Positions 1 to 11,128 of a stretch of DNA of 64,000 bases are shown here, piece by piece. The notes under the pieces are model-generated. The model did no database searches and was not told the DNA's origin. It saw only the letters and a list, made by a program, of their open reading frames with translations. A program made the position numbers and the translations under genes. Source of the DNA: Kalmusia sp. IMI 367209 (taxonomy: Eukaryota > Ascomycota > Dothideomycetes > Pleosporales > Didymosphaeriaceae). The stretch covers positions 1,798,001 through 1,862,000 of the forward strand of contig JAPEUQ010000003.1 in NCBI GenBank assembly GCA_027946365.1, in the 5' to 3' direction. Within the stretch, counting starts at the first letter, position 1. Each line of letters begins with the position of its first letter.

Positions 1-3000
1 ACGCCTGTTCAACAACAATGGAATCAGCCACAGCAGCCCGCCGGAGGATACAATCCTGGGATTTACGGAGCCATGCCAGGCGGATACTCTCAAGCACAGC
101 AGGTATATAACCTCTTGGCCGTAAACGCGTAAGAGCATGCTGACACAGAACGTTGTACAGGCTTCTGCTCAGACCTCGACTGCGTATCAGTCTCAGCAGC
201 AAGACGTTCCTCCTCCCCCACCGCCGAAACCAGCTGCCTTCGCTGCCACGTCTCAACAACAGAACATCCAGAGCTGGGGACAACAGGCAGGATATGCTAC
301 TCAGCAGCCACAGCAGAGCTACCAGACTGTCCAACAAAGTACAGGGTACACAGCACAGGGGCAGCAAGGAGGATATGCTCAACAGAGCGGATACCTAAGC
401 CAGGGTACAACACAACAGTCATACAGCAATGCTGCTCCTCCGCCTCCATCACAGACCCCAGGTGGCTCATATTTTCCACCCTCACAAACACCACAAGCTG
501 GAGGACGGCCTGGGTCCATCTATGGCGCTGACCAGGCAGGAGCATACTCTACCCCTTCGTCCGCGGTAGCGCAACATCCCCCCAACCCAGTCCTGAGCCC
601 AAACGAGCAGAACCCCGCATACATTCCTCCCTCACTTTCTGGGCAAGGTGTTCAGTCGTACATGCCTGCAAATACGAACCCTATGCCCGGCGTATACGTC
701 CCTCCGCCCCCCGATATACCCGCATGGCAGCAGGCATCGCATGCGCCCCTGCAAGGAGGAAAGAAGTTCAAATATACAAAGCCTGCGGTAGACCCTAGCC
801 TCTACGCACAAGGTCAGGGGCAATATGGACAACAGCCTGCACAATCGTTGCAGTCATTTGGCCAATCCCAATACCCTACTACCGGAGGACAGACCCAGCA
901 GACCCAGCTGGCTCAATATGGATCGACAATGCCGAACCAACCACCTCAGGACCAGTTGCAACAGCAGGGTCAATATGGACAAGCTACGCTGCCACATCAA
1001 TCTCAGTACGAGCAGCCGATCCAGCAGACACAATTTCCCGAACAGCCTAATTCTTCGTACCACCAGCCCTCATACGATCAGTCAAATCAAGCCCAAACAT
1101 ATCAGCAACAACAGCAGAATCAATGGCAACCGACCCCTCCGGCGGATCATGGCTATCCGCAGCAGCAACAGCTCGGTTCACAAGCTCCCTACAGCGGACA
1201 GCAACAAACATGGCAACCAGGGCACCAAGCTCAAGGCTCAATTCAAGCCCCCAAGCCGATCAATGGACATACCGGCTCAACGCCTCCTGGCTTTGTTAGC
1301 GAACCGAGTCCACAGAGTCAGCCTGTATCTCCAGTACAGAACCGGTTCAGTACAAGCTTCAGCTCTTCTCAGGTAGGGCTAGGCCGTACAGGTTCTGTGA
1401 GCTCTATAGCCCTCGGCGCTATACATGCTCAGCGTGTAGGGAACCGAACAGAGTCCCCCAACCCGCCACCGCCTAAGCTCCCTACGCCTCCACCGCCTCG
1501 TGACGATACAACTAAGTTCAGCGCGCTGGGTACAGGTGGTCCGTCGGACTGGGAACATTTTGGTGGAGGCGAGGAGGTTGATGACGAAGAGCTATTTAGA
1601 GCGAAAAGAGAGGAGAAAAAGAATGAGCCTGCGCAATTAGACAGTGTAGAGTTGCCGGCGCAGCAGGTATCTCCGCCTCAAGCGCAAGGGGAATGGCCTA
1701 CACCGCCGACTCACCCAGCATCGACAAACTTTTCAAATCGGGACACCTATCAGCCCACACCTCCACCGATGACTAGCACACCTGCTCAGGGACCTCCATC
1801 TCGACCTACCCAACAGAGCTTCGTAATGGGTGATGTAGCAGAACCTCCTCAGCAACTACAACAGGGGTTCGTCATGGGCGACGCTATTGTTGCACCGTTG
1901 AATGTGTCGAGCAAGCCGTCTTCTCAACCAGGTACTCCTGCTCAACAGTATGCTCAGCATCAACCGCCACCAGAATCGAGTACGTCTTTTGTAATTGGTG
2001 ATGGTGCGTCGGTTGCATCGCAGCACAATTCCGCCCATTCGAATGATCGATGGACACCGCGAACAAACGACGATCATGTTACAGAACTCAAGATGAAGGA
2101 CGAAGCTCTTGAACGCTTACGAGCAGACGCTGAGAAAGAGAAGTTGAACCTCCGTGCCGAGATCGAGCAATTGAAGGTCGTCATCGAAACTACGAAAAGT
2201 CATGCAGAGTATGAAAGGAACGTATTAGTGGAACAGATCGAAACCATGAAGGTCGCTGCGGAACAAGCGACGAACAATGCCGCAGCTTTGAACAAGGAGA
2301 AAGATGCCACAATTGAGAGGCTGAAAGAAGACGTAGAAGGCAAAGAGGACACTATCAGGGAGAAAGACTCTAATATTGGAAACTTGCGAGATGAAGTCCA
2401 GAATAAAGATGATCTGATCAAAAAAGGCCACGCCTTTGTTGACGATCTCAAGCAACAGTTAAGTGCCAAGGATAACGAGATCAACAGTCTCAAGGGGAAA
2501 TTAGAGGCCAATGCGACGGCAGAGAGTGAGGTCAGCGAATTGAAACAGCAGCTTGAGACAGAGAGGTCTAGAGAGTTACCCAAAGCTGCACCCGCAGATC
2601 TCGTCTCAGATATTGATCCGTGGTATGCCGGGTCTCTCGAGCGGTACATTGCAATGCTGCGGAGTGAAGCACATGAAACGTTGGTCGAAAACAAGATCAA
2701 GGTCTTCACCGGGTTTCTGAAGGCCGAATCTGGGGCTCGCGGTCTTGATTATCATAGTGCACCTCCACACGCTCCGGACCAACAATCGATACAGCAGGAC
2801 AGTGCACAGCCGGCTACTCTCTCGCGTGGAACTTCCAACGCATCTGCAAAGAAGAAAGGCCTAAACGTCCAGGTACCTACAGATTCTCCCGAAGATGACA
2901 TCCAGTATAGTCCCGGTGGCAGACCGATTGTGCAACGCCGACCTACGCTGAAATCCGATGACTTAAGCCATCCACAGCAATCGTTCAGCGTTTCTAGCCA

Positions 3001-4615
3001 GTCGACCACTGTTCTCACGCCCACAAGCTCCCAAGATGATGGTTTTAGCAAAACTCCCACGTCAGTGCAATCTCCGCCAGAGCCGCAAGCACAGCCGCAA
3101 TATAAAGCGTATGTGCCTCCGGGTGTCTCTCAGAATGATTCTGTAAACAATGTACACCGCCAGTCAATATCCTCTGCGAGTCCTACTGTCCTCAACCCAG
3201 GGGTGTCAAAGTCCACCATAAGCAATCAAGACACGCTCTTTTTCGGCGCCTCGAAGTTCAGCGGTTCTGCAACACCGCACTCTACATCAAAGCCTTCTAG
3301 CAGGCCGACTACGAGCACAAGTGCGACCTCAGAGGTCCCGATCCCGGCTCCTTTGTTCACACCACAACCCCCTACTAGTCTTGCCACAAGATCGACACCG
3401 AAGGAGGAAGATCCGGTTGCGAAGTTGGTAAAGCTCCTCCCTGCCAAAGTAGGGATGCCACAACCCAATTCACGGCTAGAAGCAATCCGCAAGCAAATCT
3501 TGCAATATTCTTCCGACTCATCAACCCTTCGAGACCTTACAATCTCTTGGGAGAAATCCGCGTCTCTAGCTCGCAAGAAAAACGAGGATGCCCGCCGCAA
3601 ACGGCAAGAAGAGTCGGAAGAGCAGACTGACCAATTGTTCAACGATCATGAGATCTCCTATGCAGACATTGGCGATATCGAGGAGGAATTCAAAGAGCAA
3701 GAACGCAAACTAAAGGCTGACGAAGACCGCAACGAATACAACTCCTTCGTCGAGACTGTTTTTGACAAGGTTTATGACGGTTTGCAGTTGCAAATCAAGG
3801 GTCTCATGGATCTGTACATCGAGGCTGAGAGCCTGCTATCCACGGCTGTCTCAGGCGTAAAGACTTTCGAAGGCACCGACGCAGCAATCATGGAAGACTG
3901 TCTCAAGCTGCTAGAAGAGTTGAATGAGCAAATCGAACAGCGGCATGAAAAGGTTGTCGAAGCGGTCGCTGAGCGAGACAAGCGGTACAAGAAAACAGAA
4001 ATCCAGCCCCTCTATGCTGCTGGCAACATAACCAAGATGAAGACGGTCGAGAAGCATTTCGCCAACGCAGAAAAGCAAGCTGCGCAGCGTGCTCGCGATG
4101 AGAAAGGGGGGCGTCTAGCAGAATTTGTTCGCGTAGCTGAAGCAACAGTCATCGCAGCCGTCGGCACCGAACAGCAAGAAATTCAAGCCATTATCAACGC
4201 TGTTCGCGACCTGCCTTCTTCGCCCGATGAGAAGCTGCTCACGCGTGCCCGTGAAACGGTGCTCGCGCTGGGCGACTCATCGAAATCCCTGCTCTCGCTA
4301 CTCAATGATATCGAGATCGACCTTGGCGGCTCAGTGCTTGAGGCGCAGCTTACAGAAGCGAAGGCAGACAAACAGCCTGGCAAGATTGAGCAGCTACAGA
4401 AGCAGATTTCGGACCGCGAGAAGGAGCTCAAAGACGAACTGGAGCGAAAGATCAGTGTGTTAGAACAGGACAGGGAGGAGATTGACAAGCTGGTCAAGGA
4501 GAAGGGCAGTAAAGATGGCGAGGCCGATAAAGTGGAGATGACTGAAGAAGAGCTGAGGAAGGCAAGGCTGAACAAAGCCCTGGAGGAGGCGAAGCGGCGG
4601 AATGGAGATCTGTGA
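1..4615 (+). CDS. Q/P-rich coiled-coil protein, 5' truncated
   Basis: The gene enters from the left edge. Exon 1..102 is open in frame 1 and Q/P/G-rich like what follows. Intron 103..160 has a GTATAT donor, a CTGAC branch site at 140-144 and a TACAG acceptor; the main exon is 161..4615. The ATG at 137 lies inside this intron and is not the start. From 161 to about 2060 the protein is low-complexity Gln/Pro/Tyr/Ser with polyproline runs. An FVMGD/FVIGD motif occurs three times (about 1822, 1868, 1987). A coiled coil spans about 2085-2580, followed by a short conserved-looking stretch with DPWYAGSLERYIAML (2615-2660), a Ser/Pro-rich linker, and a long charged helical C-terminus (3400-4610). I do not recognise the family. 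The layout suggests a large cytoplasmic scaffold or an RNA/actin-associated protein, but that is inference only. Confidence 0.8.
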
Positions 4616-6737
4616 TGATGACTGGGTTTGAGTAGTGAAATGTCCTGGTCTGTTGCATTTAGCTATGGTGCATGTTTATACGGTGTATGTTCGGGTTGCA
4701 TTTGCATGGCTTATGAGAAGCGGATATGTTGTATACCAAGTTGATGGTTATGTTTTCGGGCGATGCATGTTTTATTTCTCCATAGCGTGAGCTTTCTATC
4801 AGAGTATTTGACCACGTCCTCCTGGCCTTGTTTGATAGAGTATGCTATATCACACGTAGCATAGCCCTTGCGATACCCAACTTAAAGGCTGTATTGGTGC
4901 CCCCATGTCCCTTCGTGATCAGTGCTCGCGAAATCTCTAAATGGGCGCTCAGGAGCCCAGGCCTCGCCATCTGCACCGAATGTCGTAATCCTAGCTCAGG
5001 CAGCTGCTCAAGCCTGTCGTATCTTTATTGCGATCCTGTCAAACTACATCTGACCTCGTAGCGTTCTAGCCTGTAGCAGGCAATTCCAGTCGTCTCTGGC
5101 AAGGATTCGGGGGTAGATGCATCATCTCGTCGGCAATGAGGTCTTAAATGGAACGGTCTTCGAAGGCGGGGATTCTCAACGGTGAGGGTTTCGGGGCAGA
5201 GATCTCTTTCGGCGAATTATTTTAGATCCACGACAGAGGGTCGGTATCGGAGTCGACTGGCGGCGCGAAAACAGTATCTTGACAGCCTATCGCGTGAAAG
5301 CATGTCAGTGAATGGTACGGATGAGAAGCGGCAAGCGAGGGTTTATCTACCCATAGAGAAGGTAGCGAACCTTCGACCATGCGATCTACTAGGCCTTATC
5401 CGAATTCCATGACTGCCTTTCTTCTTCGTTTTTCCCCTCGTGGGCGGCCTGTTCGGCGATGTTATCGTGGATGGTGTCGTTGGGCGATGTCGCCCTTGGC
5501 GATTGGGTGCTCAGTAATCAATTCTGCGGCGCAGGGATATTCAACGATGTGGACCTTCATGACGCGAGTACTCGTAGGCTCGACAGCGTCTTCTTCGGCA
5601 AGGTCATCGCGGCGGCCTCGGAGCCCTGCGAAGGCGGTAGCAACGAGATCAGTGGGCGACCGCCGGGGGATGAGACTTCACACGAGCCATTGCGATGATG
5701 GTCTTGAGACAGAATTTCTTGTTTCGAGCAGACTGTAATCAGTGTCGGCAAAGCGGTGGCTCTCGCTAGTGGTGTTTCCTAAGCAGCTACAGTGCGGCTG
5801 CGTTTGAAGCAGAGGTGTGTAGGATACTGATCGTGAATTTTCGTACAGTCCATCGTCTTGTAATATTTCGTAGAGCAATCAACGATGCATCCTCGCAGTA
5901 CAATTTGCCTCAGAGATCTCGTTCGCGAACCAACGTTCCTGCCCTCCCCATCAGTGCCTCACCGCGCCTGCCCTCTTCACTGCTCTCCCCCAGCAACGCC
6001 GGCCCCTCAATCTCTACCCCGCAGATATGCTCCCATATAATATTCACCTTGTTTCGAACTGTATATATATTGTCTCCGGCAGCATGTCATCGTCGACAAA
6101 CAAAGCCTACACGACTGGCCCAGCGGCAAAGATAAGAAACATCAAGAGTAAGTATCCCCCCTTCCTAGCACCCTTTCCCAGCGTTGTTTTTTTTTTTGGG
6201 TGGGAAGGATTATTAGAGCTGGGGTTCGATCCTTGGTGTAGATGTGTTTTTTTCTTTTGCGGGCGGGTGAGGGTGCGGGAGGTGGTTTTTGCGCACAGCG
6301 TACTTGAAGCTGTGCTTTGCATATAGATTATTTTACTTCACATACTTCGCGGTGCTCGCGGAATTACCTTTGAGATGACACAAGTGTATTTAGGGACGTT
6401 CCACGAGTGTATGATGCTCAATACACACGAGTCAACCGCAGATTTGTGCAGAAAAAGTGTGGTTGCTTGAGGCGGTTTCCATACTGCGAGCACAAGACCT
6501 CCGAGTCATAATGATAGAGGAAGCTTACGCTTGTTACCATGGCATGCTAATCGTAGATATCTATGAAGAACTTGCGCAGCAGGAGAAGAGCTCAAAAAGT
6601 TATACAGACATTGATGTACGTATAGGAGCCGCAACAACGACATGCAAATGTGATATTACAAACGCCGAAAAATGCTGCAGTAGCTATATACTTTCAAGCA
6701 GGGTATACCGAACTTAATATTTCCCCATTTATATCAT
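4616..6737. other. Convergent intergenic region with one repeat copy
   Basis: This 2.1 kb lies between two convergent genes. No supported gene is seen; the open frames are short, overlapping and without family motifs. It contains a repeat copy (about 6095-6240). A short ATG-initiated frame at 6084 runs into a GTAAGTA donor-like site at 6149, so a tiny unrecognised spliced gene cannot be excluded. Confidence 0.5.
6095..6240 (+). repeat. Diverged repeat, copy 1
   Basis: This segment shares ordered blocks with 56305-56445: an ACAAAG..CCT start, TGG(CC/TT)CAGCGG, CATCAAGAGTAAGTA, a C-rich run, CAGCGTTGTTTTTTTTT and TTCGATCCTT. The two are in the same orientation but diverged. TGGCCCAGCGG and GGTTCGATCC resemble pol III A and B boxes, but they lie about 100 bp apart and I could not fold a tRNA. 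Confidence 0.5.
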
Positions 6738-9700
6738 TCATCGTACAAGCCCCAGCTTCCTGCTCAACCACGCATACCTCCCTAACCTCAGGTTTGCAGG
6801 CAAAGTACTCATCAGCGCCACCAGATCCGCATCTCTGTATTCCAATTTCTCCAATGAGATTGCTTGGATAATGTAGCTGGACACGGTGCTCTGCGCGAGT
6901 GGTGGTTCACGCAAGTGTGCGCCGATAGCATCGAGTGGCACACGCTGATGGTGCCAGAGGTGATACGCTCGCAGCGGTGGGACAGTAGCGCGGATGCGAG
7001 AGAGCGAGGTTGACGACGGTGACGGAATGGTGTCCTGAAGGTAGGACTGGGCCCATTTGGTAGCGAGGTTGTACTGCGGGGTGTGCAAGTCTGTATCTGC
7101 GGCGATGAGCGGCGTAAATTCCAATGGTGGAGCATTGGTGTTTTGTGTGGGTTCAACGGAGATGGGATTCGAAGCCTCGTTGTGAAGCCTTGTTGTCCCA
7201 ACATTCATGCTAGGACCCAGCATGTCCGCATCAGGCTGCTCTTCAACATTAGGTATACGAGCCACTTCAACAGGCTCTTTGCCAAGTTCCATGGCTAGGA
7301 GAGCTTCTTCCAACTCAGGATCCGCGAATTCGTCATCTGATTGCTCTGCCTTGGTTGATAAAGGTTTTGTTTCAAGCGTATCCCCCTTCCCAACACGTCT
7401 TTGAAGACGAGCTTTTCGCGGAGGATCGAACGCTTCGGACTCATCTGAACTACTTTCGCCTTCCGTAGATACGGTAGGCAGTTTCGGATATCCAGGGTCG
7501 AGGGTTGTAGGTCTCGAGAAGTCTACGCGGGCGATTCTGTGCGCGGGCGATTTTGAAAGAGCAGTCTCATCGGTCGAGTCCTGGTCTAAGTTGAGCCGGC
7601 CTCGGCGCTCCGGAATATATTCCGCGTCAGGATCTTGTTCAACTTCGTCGGAGGATTCAGAAGCAGACTCAGAATCTGCGTGCTCCTCTTCCTCTTCTTC
7701 AAGGAGCTCTTCAGCCGCTGTCTCGTAAGCCTCTTCTTCTGCGTCATCCGCTTCTAGTCCACTTAAAGCTTCAGCAACGACCTTTTCGATCTCTGCTTCC
7801 GTCTTCTTTGCTCTACTTGACTTTGGCGCGGTACGCGGAGCGACCTTGTTGTCATAATCACAGACGAGCGGTATCGGTGGGGCCGGCTTCAATTTTTTTC
7901 GCTTCGATTCCAAGACATCGAAGAGCCGAAATCCTGCGTACGCATCGGCTGCAGCATACTGGATTTGTTCAAAGTCCAACGGCCTGCTCCAGTCGCTCTC
8001 GCGGACGCTTCCAAGACGTCGTGATTCATCGGCCAGCGGCTCGCCCTTGTATAGCGGGAGAAGCAAATGCTGTTGTACTTGTTTCGCCAGACTGACCAGC
8101 CTGTTACTGACCTTTTTCGGATCTGTCGCGTAGTGCTCAACAAGGTTGTATAAGCGACTGAGTTCGAACACTCCACAAATCTTCAAATCCAAGTACTTCT
8201 CCAGCCGACTAACGTCACCTTTGACAGCGACGCCCGCCTTCAATGTATCTGGAGACTCTAAAACCGCTTTCAGCGTTGGTGGAAGCAACTGTTTGGACGT
8301 CTTGCCGGGAAAACGCGCAATATGGAACAGGGCAATCCGATTCTCGCTGGCGATCTGAATCAACGACGCATTTTCCTTGATCGAGTCCACAGATCCAAAT
8401 GGCTTCCACTCAATGTCAAAACCTACCACTTTCTCGTCGAGGAAGTGCTTTGCTACACGTTCTGAAATTTCAATGTTGGAGCAGTAGTGTATCAAGAGTT
8501 CCTCATCTTCGGGGCCACGGTAGAGTTTCTGACTCCAATAGCTGGCACGGGTCTGTGGAGGTGCTTGCAAAGCGTTGTCTAAGACTTCTGAAGGTATCTG
8601 GTAGGTGAGCGGTGTGTGCTGCTCCTCTTCCTCCATGTCTGAGTCCTCGTCGGCTTCGCTCTTCGGCGCTTCCTCGGGCTCGCTATCGCTAGATGGCTCC
8701 TCGTCTGACGCTTCTTTCTTGTTTTCGTTAGGATGCTGGGGTGGCTGAGACCCTTGGTCGTCGAGTGGATCACTCCGATTCGGCCCTGCATCCGAGTTAG
8801 GCCCATCCTCGTGAGCGCTAGGTGATGAAGCAGGGCCTTCACTAGCTTGCTCGTTTGCCCAACTATTCGGGCCAGTGTTTGCCGACGTGTTAATATTCTC
8901 TCCCCATAGTTGAGGATCGGAAAACACTGGCGTCGAATGTGGGGCTCTCACATGCGGAGACGGTCTAAAGGGTTGGGCGGTTTGTCTTGGAATGTAGAAG
9001 CGATGCGCTGTTGAAACATTCATCTCTTCCACAGGCTGTTGAGACTTGACTTGTTTGTGGGTGTCAGAGGTCTGATTGTCACTAAATCCAAGCAAGGCGC
9101 ATGTCATTCCGACCATAGTGGGCTTAGACGGCTGCAATGACGGGAGCATAGCAGGATTGCGGAGGGTGTCAATAGCTTGTTCCTGAGAAGGCACCCCTAT
9201 GGCCCTAAGGAGCCTGCACATATGCCCAAGGGTTATTCTGCGTTTGGACTGAACCTGCCGCCTCAAGCTCCGTACCACCGACTCGGACTTGTACTTGCGA
9301 CGCCGGGACAACGCGAAACGGCCTTTGGTGGTGCGACCCCTCAAGTACAGGATTGAAAACAGCTTCTTCGAAGCAATTTTCCGCTTGGCCTGTAGCTTGC
9401 GCCTCAAACCGTGCCGTAGTGACGCAAGCGTTATCCCGTAAGGACCGAGTTGTTCTTGGAGTACCCTTACGTAGCCAGCTCCCTGTCGATTAAAGTGGCA
9501 TTGATTTGAGACTCCGGGCTGGGAACTTGTTGCCTTACATTGGAGCTGGAATTGCTGTATGACATTCAAGATCTTCCTTCGTGCTGCAATACTGTTTGAG
9601 AGGGAAAGGGCTACGGCCTCATCCGATTCGTGGTATTGCGAGAGTCCGTGAAGTTTAGCAACCGATGGACGCATGATTTGGTCCACGCGGTTTTGTAGCA

Positions 9701-10187
9701 TATCTACTTCATCGGGACTGTCAATTACAACAGTCTTCAGGCGACGCGTGTTCCAGGACGTATAGTGCGGATGGTCTAGTTGAGCTAGAATGTTACCATC
9801 CGGACCATCTGCGTGGGATTCTTCCCAGCGCTGACCGAAGGGTGCTGATGAGGGGGCACTGATGCTTCGGGCAGACGATGCTACGCCTCTCTGCCGTCTC
9901 TGCCGTCTCTGTCTGGCTACCTTCAACCCTTTCCTTGTGTCTTGGTCCCATCCGCCAAACGGAAATGAGGTCGCATCTGAGGATTCCAACTCCAAAACCC
10001 ACATTCCATGATCAGGGATCTTCGTGATTTCCCCCTTTACGTAACTTGAGATTGTGGCCTGTTCCTCAGCGTGGGACTTTTGGCCATCGTTCGAAGCGAT
10101 CGAGGGTGGCGCGCAGTTGTGCAAGGTTCGGTGCGACGACATGGCAAGTGATGGGCAGCTTGTAGAAGAACTGCAGTGAATGAGCAT
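6738..10187 (-). CDS. WRN-type 3'-5' exonuclease with C-terminal HTH
   Basis: Single exon, 1149 aa from the ATG at 10187; a second in-frame ATG at 10142 (MSSHRT) is an equally good start. A DEDDy exonuclease domain (DNA_pol_A_exo1/WRN-like) spans about residues 575-770. Motif I is GFDIEWKP (D591, E593), motif II has the Asp of GDVSRL (D658), and motif III is YAAADAY (Y744, D748), so the metal-binding and Tyr residues are all present. The C-terminus (about 1070-1149, AYHLWHHQRVPLDAIGAHL..) looks like the helix-turn-helix found at the end of RecQ-like and fungal exonuclease proteins. Between them is a long acidic Glu/Asp/Ser region. The first 570 residues are basic then Pro/Ser-rich, without a domain I know. 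No helicase motifs are visible. A nuclear role in DNA repair or replication is inferred from the family. Confidence 0.85.
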   Translation of the reverse strand: MLIHCSSSTSCPSLAMSSHRTLHNCAPPSIASNDGQKSHAEEQATISSYVKGEITKIPDHGMWVLELESSDATSFPFGGWDQDTRKGLKVARQRRQRRQRGVASSARSISAPSSAPFGQRWEESHADGPDGNILAQLDHPHYTSWNTRRLKTVVIDSPDEVDMLQNRVDQIMRPSVAKLHGLSQYHESDEAVALSLSNSIAARRKILNVIQQFQLQCKATSSQPGVSNQCHFNRQGAGYVRVLQEQLGPYGITLASLRHGLRRKLQAKRKIASKKLFSILYLRGRTTKGRFALSRRRKYKSESVVRSLRRQVQSKRRITLGHMCRLLRAIGVPSQEQAIDTLRNPAMLPSLQPSKPTMVGMTCALLGFSDNQTSDTHKQVKSQQPVEEMNVSTAHRFYIPRQTAQPFRPSPHVRAPHSTPVFSDPQLWGENINTSANTGPNSWANEQASEGPASSPSAHEDGPNSDAGPNRSDPLDDQGSQPPQHPNENKKEASDEEPSSDSEPEEAPKSEADEDSDMEEEEQHTPLTYQIPSEVLDNALQAPPQTRASYWSQKLYRGPEDEELLIHYCSNIEISERVAKHFLDEKVVGFDIEWKPFGSVDSIKENASLIQIASENRIALFHIARFPGKTSKQLLPPTLKAVLESPDTLKAGVAVKGDVSRLEKYLDLKICGVFELSRLYNLVEHYATDPKKVSNRLVSLAKQVQQHLLLPLYKGEPLADESRRLGSVRESDWSRPLDFEQIQYAAADAYAGFRLFDVLESKRKKLKPAPPIPLVCDYDNKVAPRTAPKSSRAKKTEAEIEKVVAEALSGLEADDAEEEAYETAAEELLEEEEEEHADSESASESSDEVEQDPDAEYIPERRGRLNLDQDSTDETALSKSPAHRIARVDFSRPTTLDPGYPKLPTVSTEGESSSDESEAFDPPRKARLQRRVGKGDTLETKPLSTKAEQSDDEFADPELEEALLAMELGKEPVEVARIPNVEEQPDADMLGPSMNVGTTRLHNEASNPISVEPTQNTNAPPLEFTPLIAADTDLHTPQYNLATKWAQSYLQDTIPSPSSTSLSRIRATVPPLRAYHLWHHQRVPLDAIGAHLREPPLAQSTVSSYIIQAISLEKLEYRDADLVALMSTLPANLRLGRYAWLSRKLGLVR

Positions 10188-10599
10188 AGACACAAGAGAA
10201 TGAATGGGTCATTTTTACCTCAGCAAGCTATATGTTATGCTCCGTGAACTTGAAGGCGGCAACGCTCTCGAAGCAGCTGCTCCCATGCCTCGAGCATCAC
10301 GACGCGACCAGGAGGCAACATGGGGCGCGCCAAGGAGGATCACGCGTTGCCGGCGAAGCATTGGGCTCCATCGTTCGCTCGCGCAGGCAGCAGGCGTCGC
10401 GCAGTGTGGGTAGAGATGTCTGCCTGGTAGATGGTTGGACCCTGGCGAGAGAATGCAAGGGCGACTAGCTCACCTAGTTAGCCGCGCGCTTTGCGCTTTG
10501 CGCTTTGCGCTCTACGCCAAGTGTCACCCACCCGCCCAGTCTCACCTCACCTGCAAGGACAGCACCAAGCCTACATCCGATCTTCGCAGTCACTTGAAC
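10188..10599. promoter_or_regulatory. Shared promoter region, exonuclease gene and LSM5
   Basis: These 412 bp separate the divergent starts of the exonuclease gene and LSM5, so both promoters must lie here or overlap the genes. It is GC-rich and contains the heptamer repeat at 10487-10514. No TATA box is evident. Confidence 0.55.
10487..10514 (+). repeat. Heptamer tandem repeat (GCGCTTT)x4
   Basis: Three exact GCGCTTT copies and one GCGCTCT follow head to tail, about 85 bp upstream of the LSM5 ATG. A related TTGCGCTTTGCGC sequence occurs near 13185. Confidence 0.9.
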
Positions 10600-11128
10600 A
10601 TGACAGCCATGGCGAAGCCGACGGAGGTGCTTTTGCCTCTTGGTAAGGCGCTGGCATTCTCGGTGCGAGGCACATGCGCTAACGCCTGCAGAACTCATCG
10701 ACAAGTGCGTGGGCTCACAAATCTGGGTCATCATGAACGGCGGAAAGGGTGCGTGCGAGTTTGCATCACAAAAAAGCTAGGCTGATGAAGCGCAGAGTTC
10801 GTTGGTAAGCTGATTGGGTTCGACGACTACGTCAGTACGTGCGCGCAAACATCACCTGATCTGCTGGCTGGCTCTTAACTTTTGACAGACATGGTCCTCG
10901 AGGATGTCAAGGAGATGTGAGTGCTGAAGACCAGTAAGGCGGGGTGCACACGGGGAGCAATACTAATGACCTCAAGTGACCCGATTGATGGGGAGACGCG
11001 GATGTCGAAGATCCTGCTCAACGGCAACAACATTTGCATGGTACGATGTGCACAGAGCAGAAACCGGACGGATGCTGATAGCCGTACAGATGGTGCCGGG
11101 AGGAGACGGCGTGTTTGCGTGGGAGTAG
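10600..11128 (+). CDS. LSM5: LSM5, U6 snRNA-associated Sm-like protein
   Basis: Six exons: 10600-10642, 10692-10748, 10796-10834, 10889-10916, 10977-11040 and 11090-11128, giving 89 aa with consistent phases. The product carries the Sm fold. The Sm1 part is LPLELIDKCVGSQIWVIM..GKEFVGKLIGFDDYVNMVLEDV (motif pieces), and the Sm2 part is KILLNGNNICMMVPGG, which contains the ILLNGNN signature of LSm5. LSm5 is part of the LSm2-8 ring, which binds the 3' U-tract of U6 snRNA in the nucleus, and of the cytoplasmic LSm1-7 decapping activator. The length matches the family. A second ATG at 10609 could also start translation. It is transcribed divergently from the exonuclease gene. Confidence 0.96.

Noticed and set aside
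6110..6235. Possible intron-containing tRNA gene (A- and B-box-like motifs)
   Set aside because: Acceptor and D stems could not be paired in either repeat copy, and the box spacing of about 100 bp is unusual.
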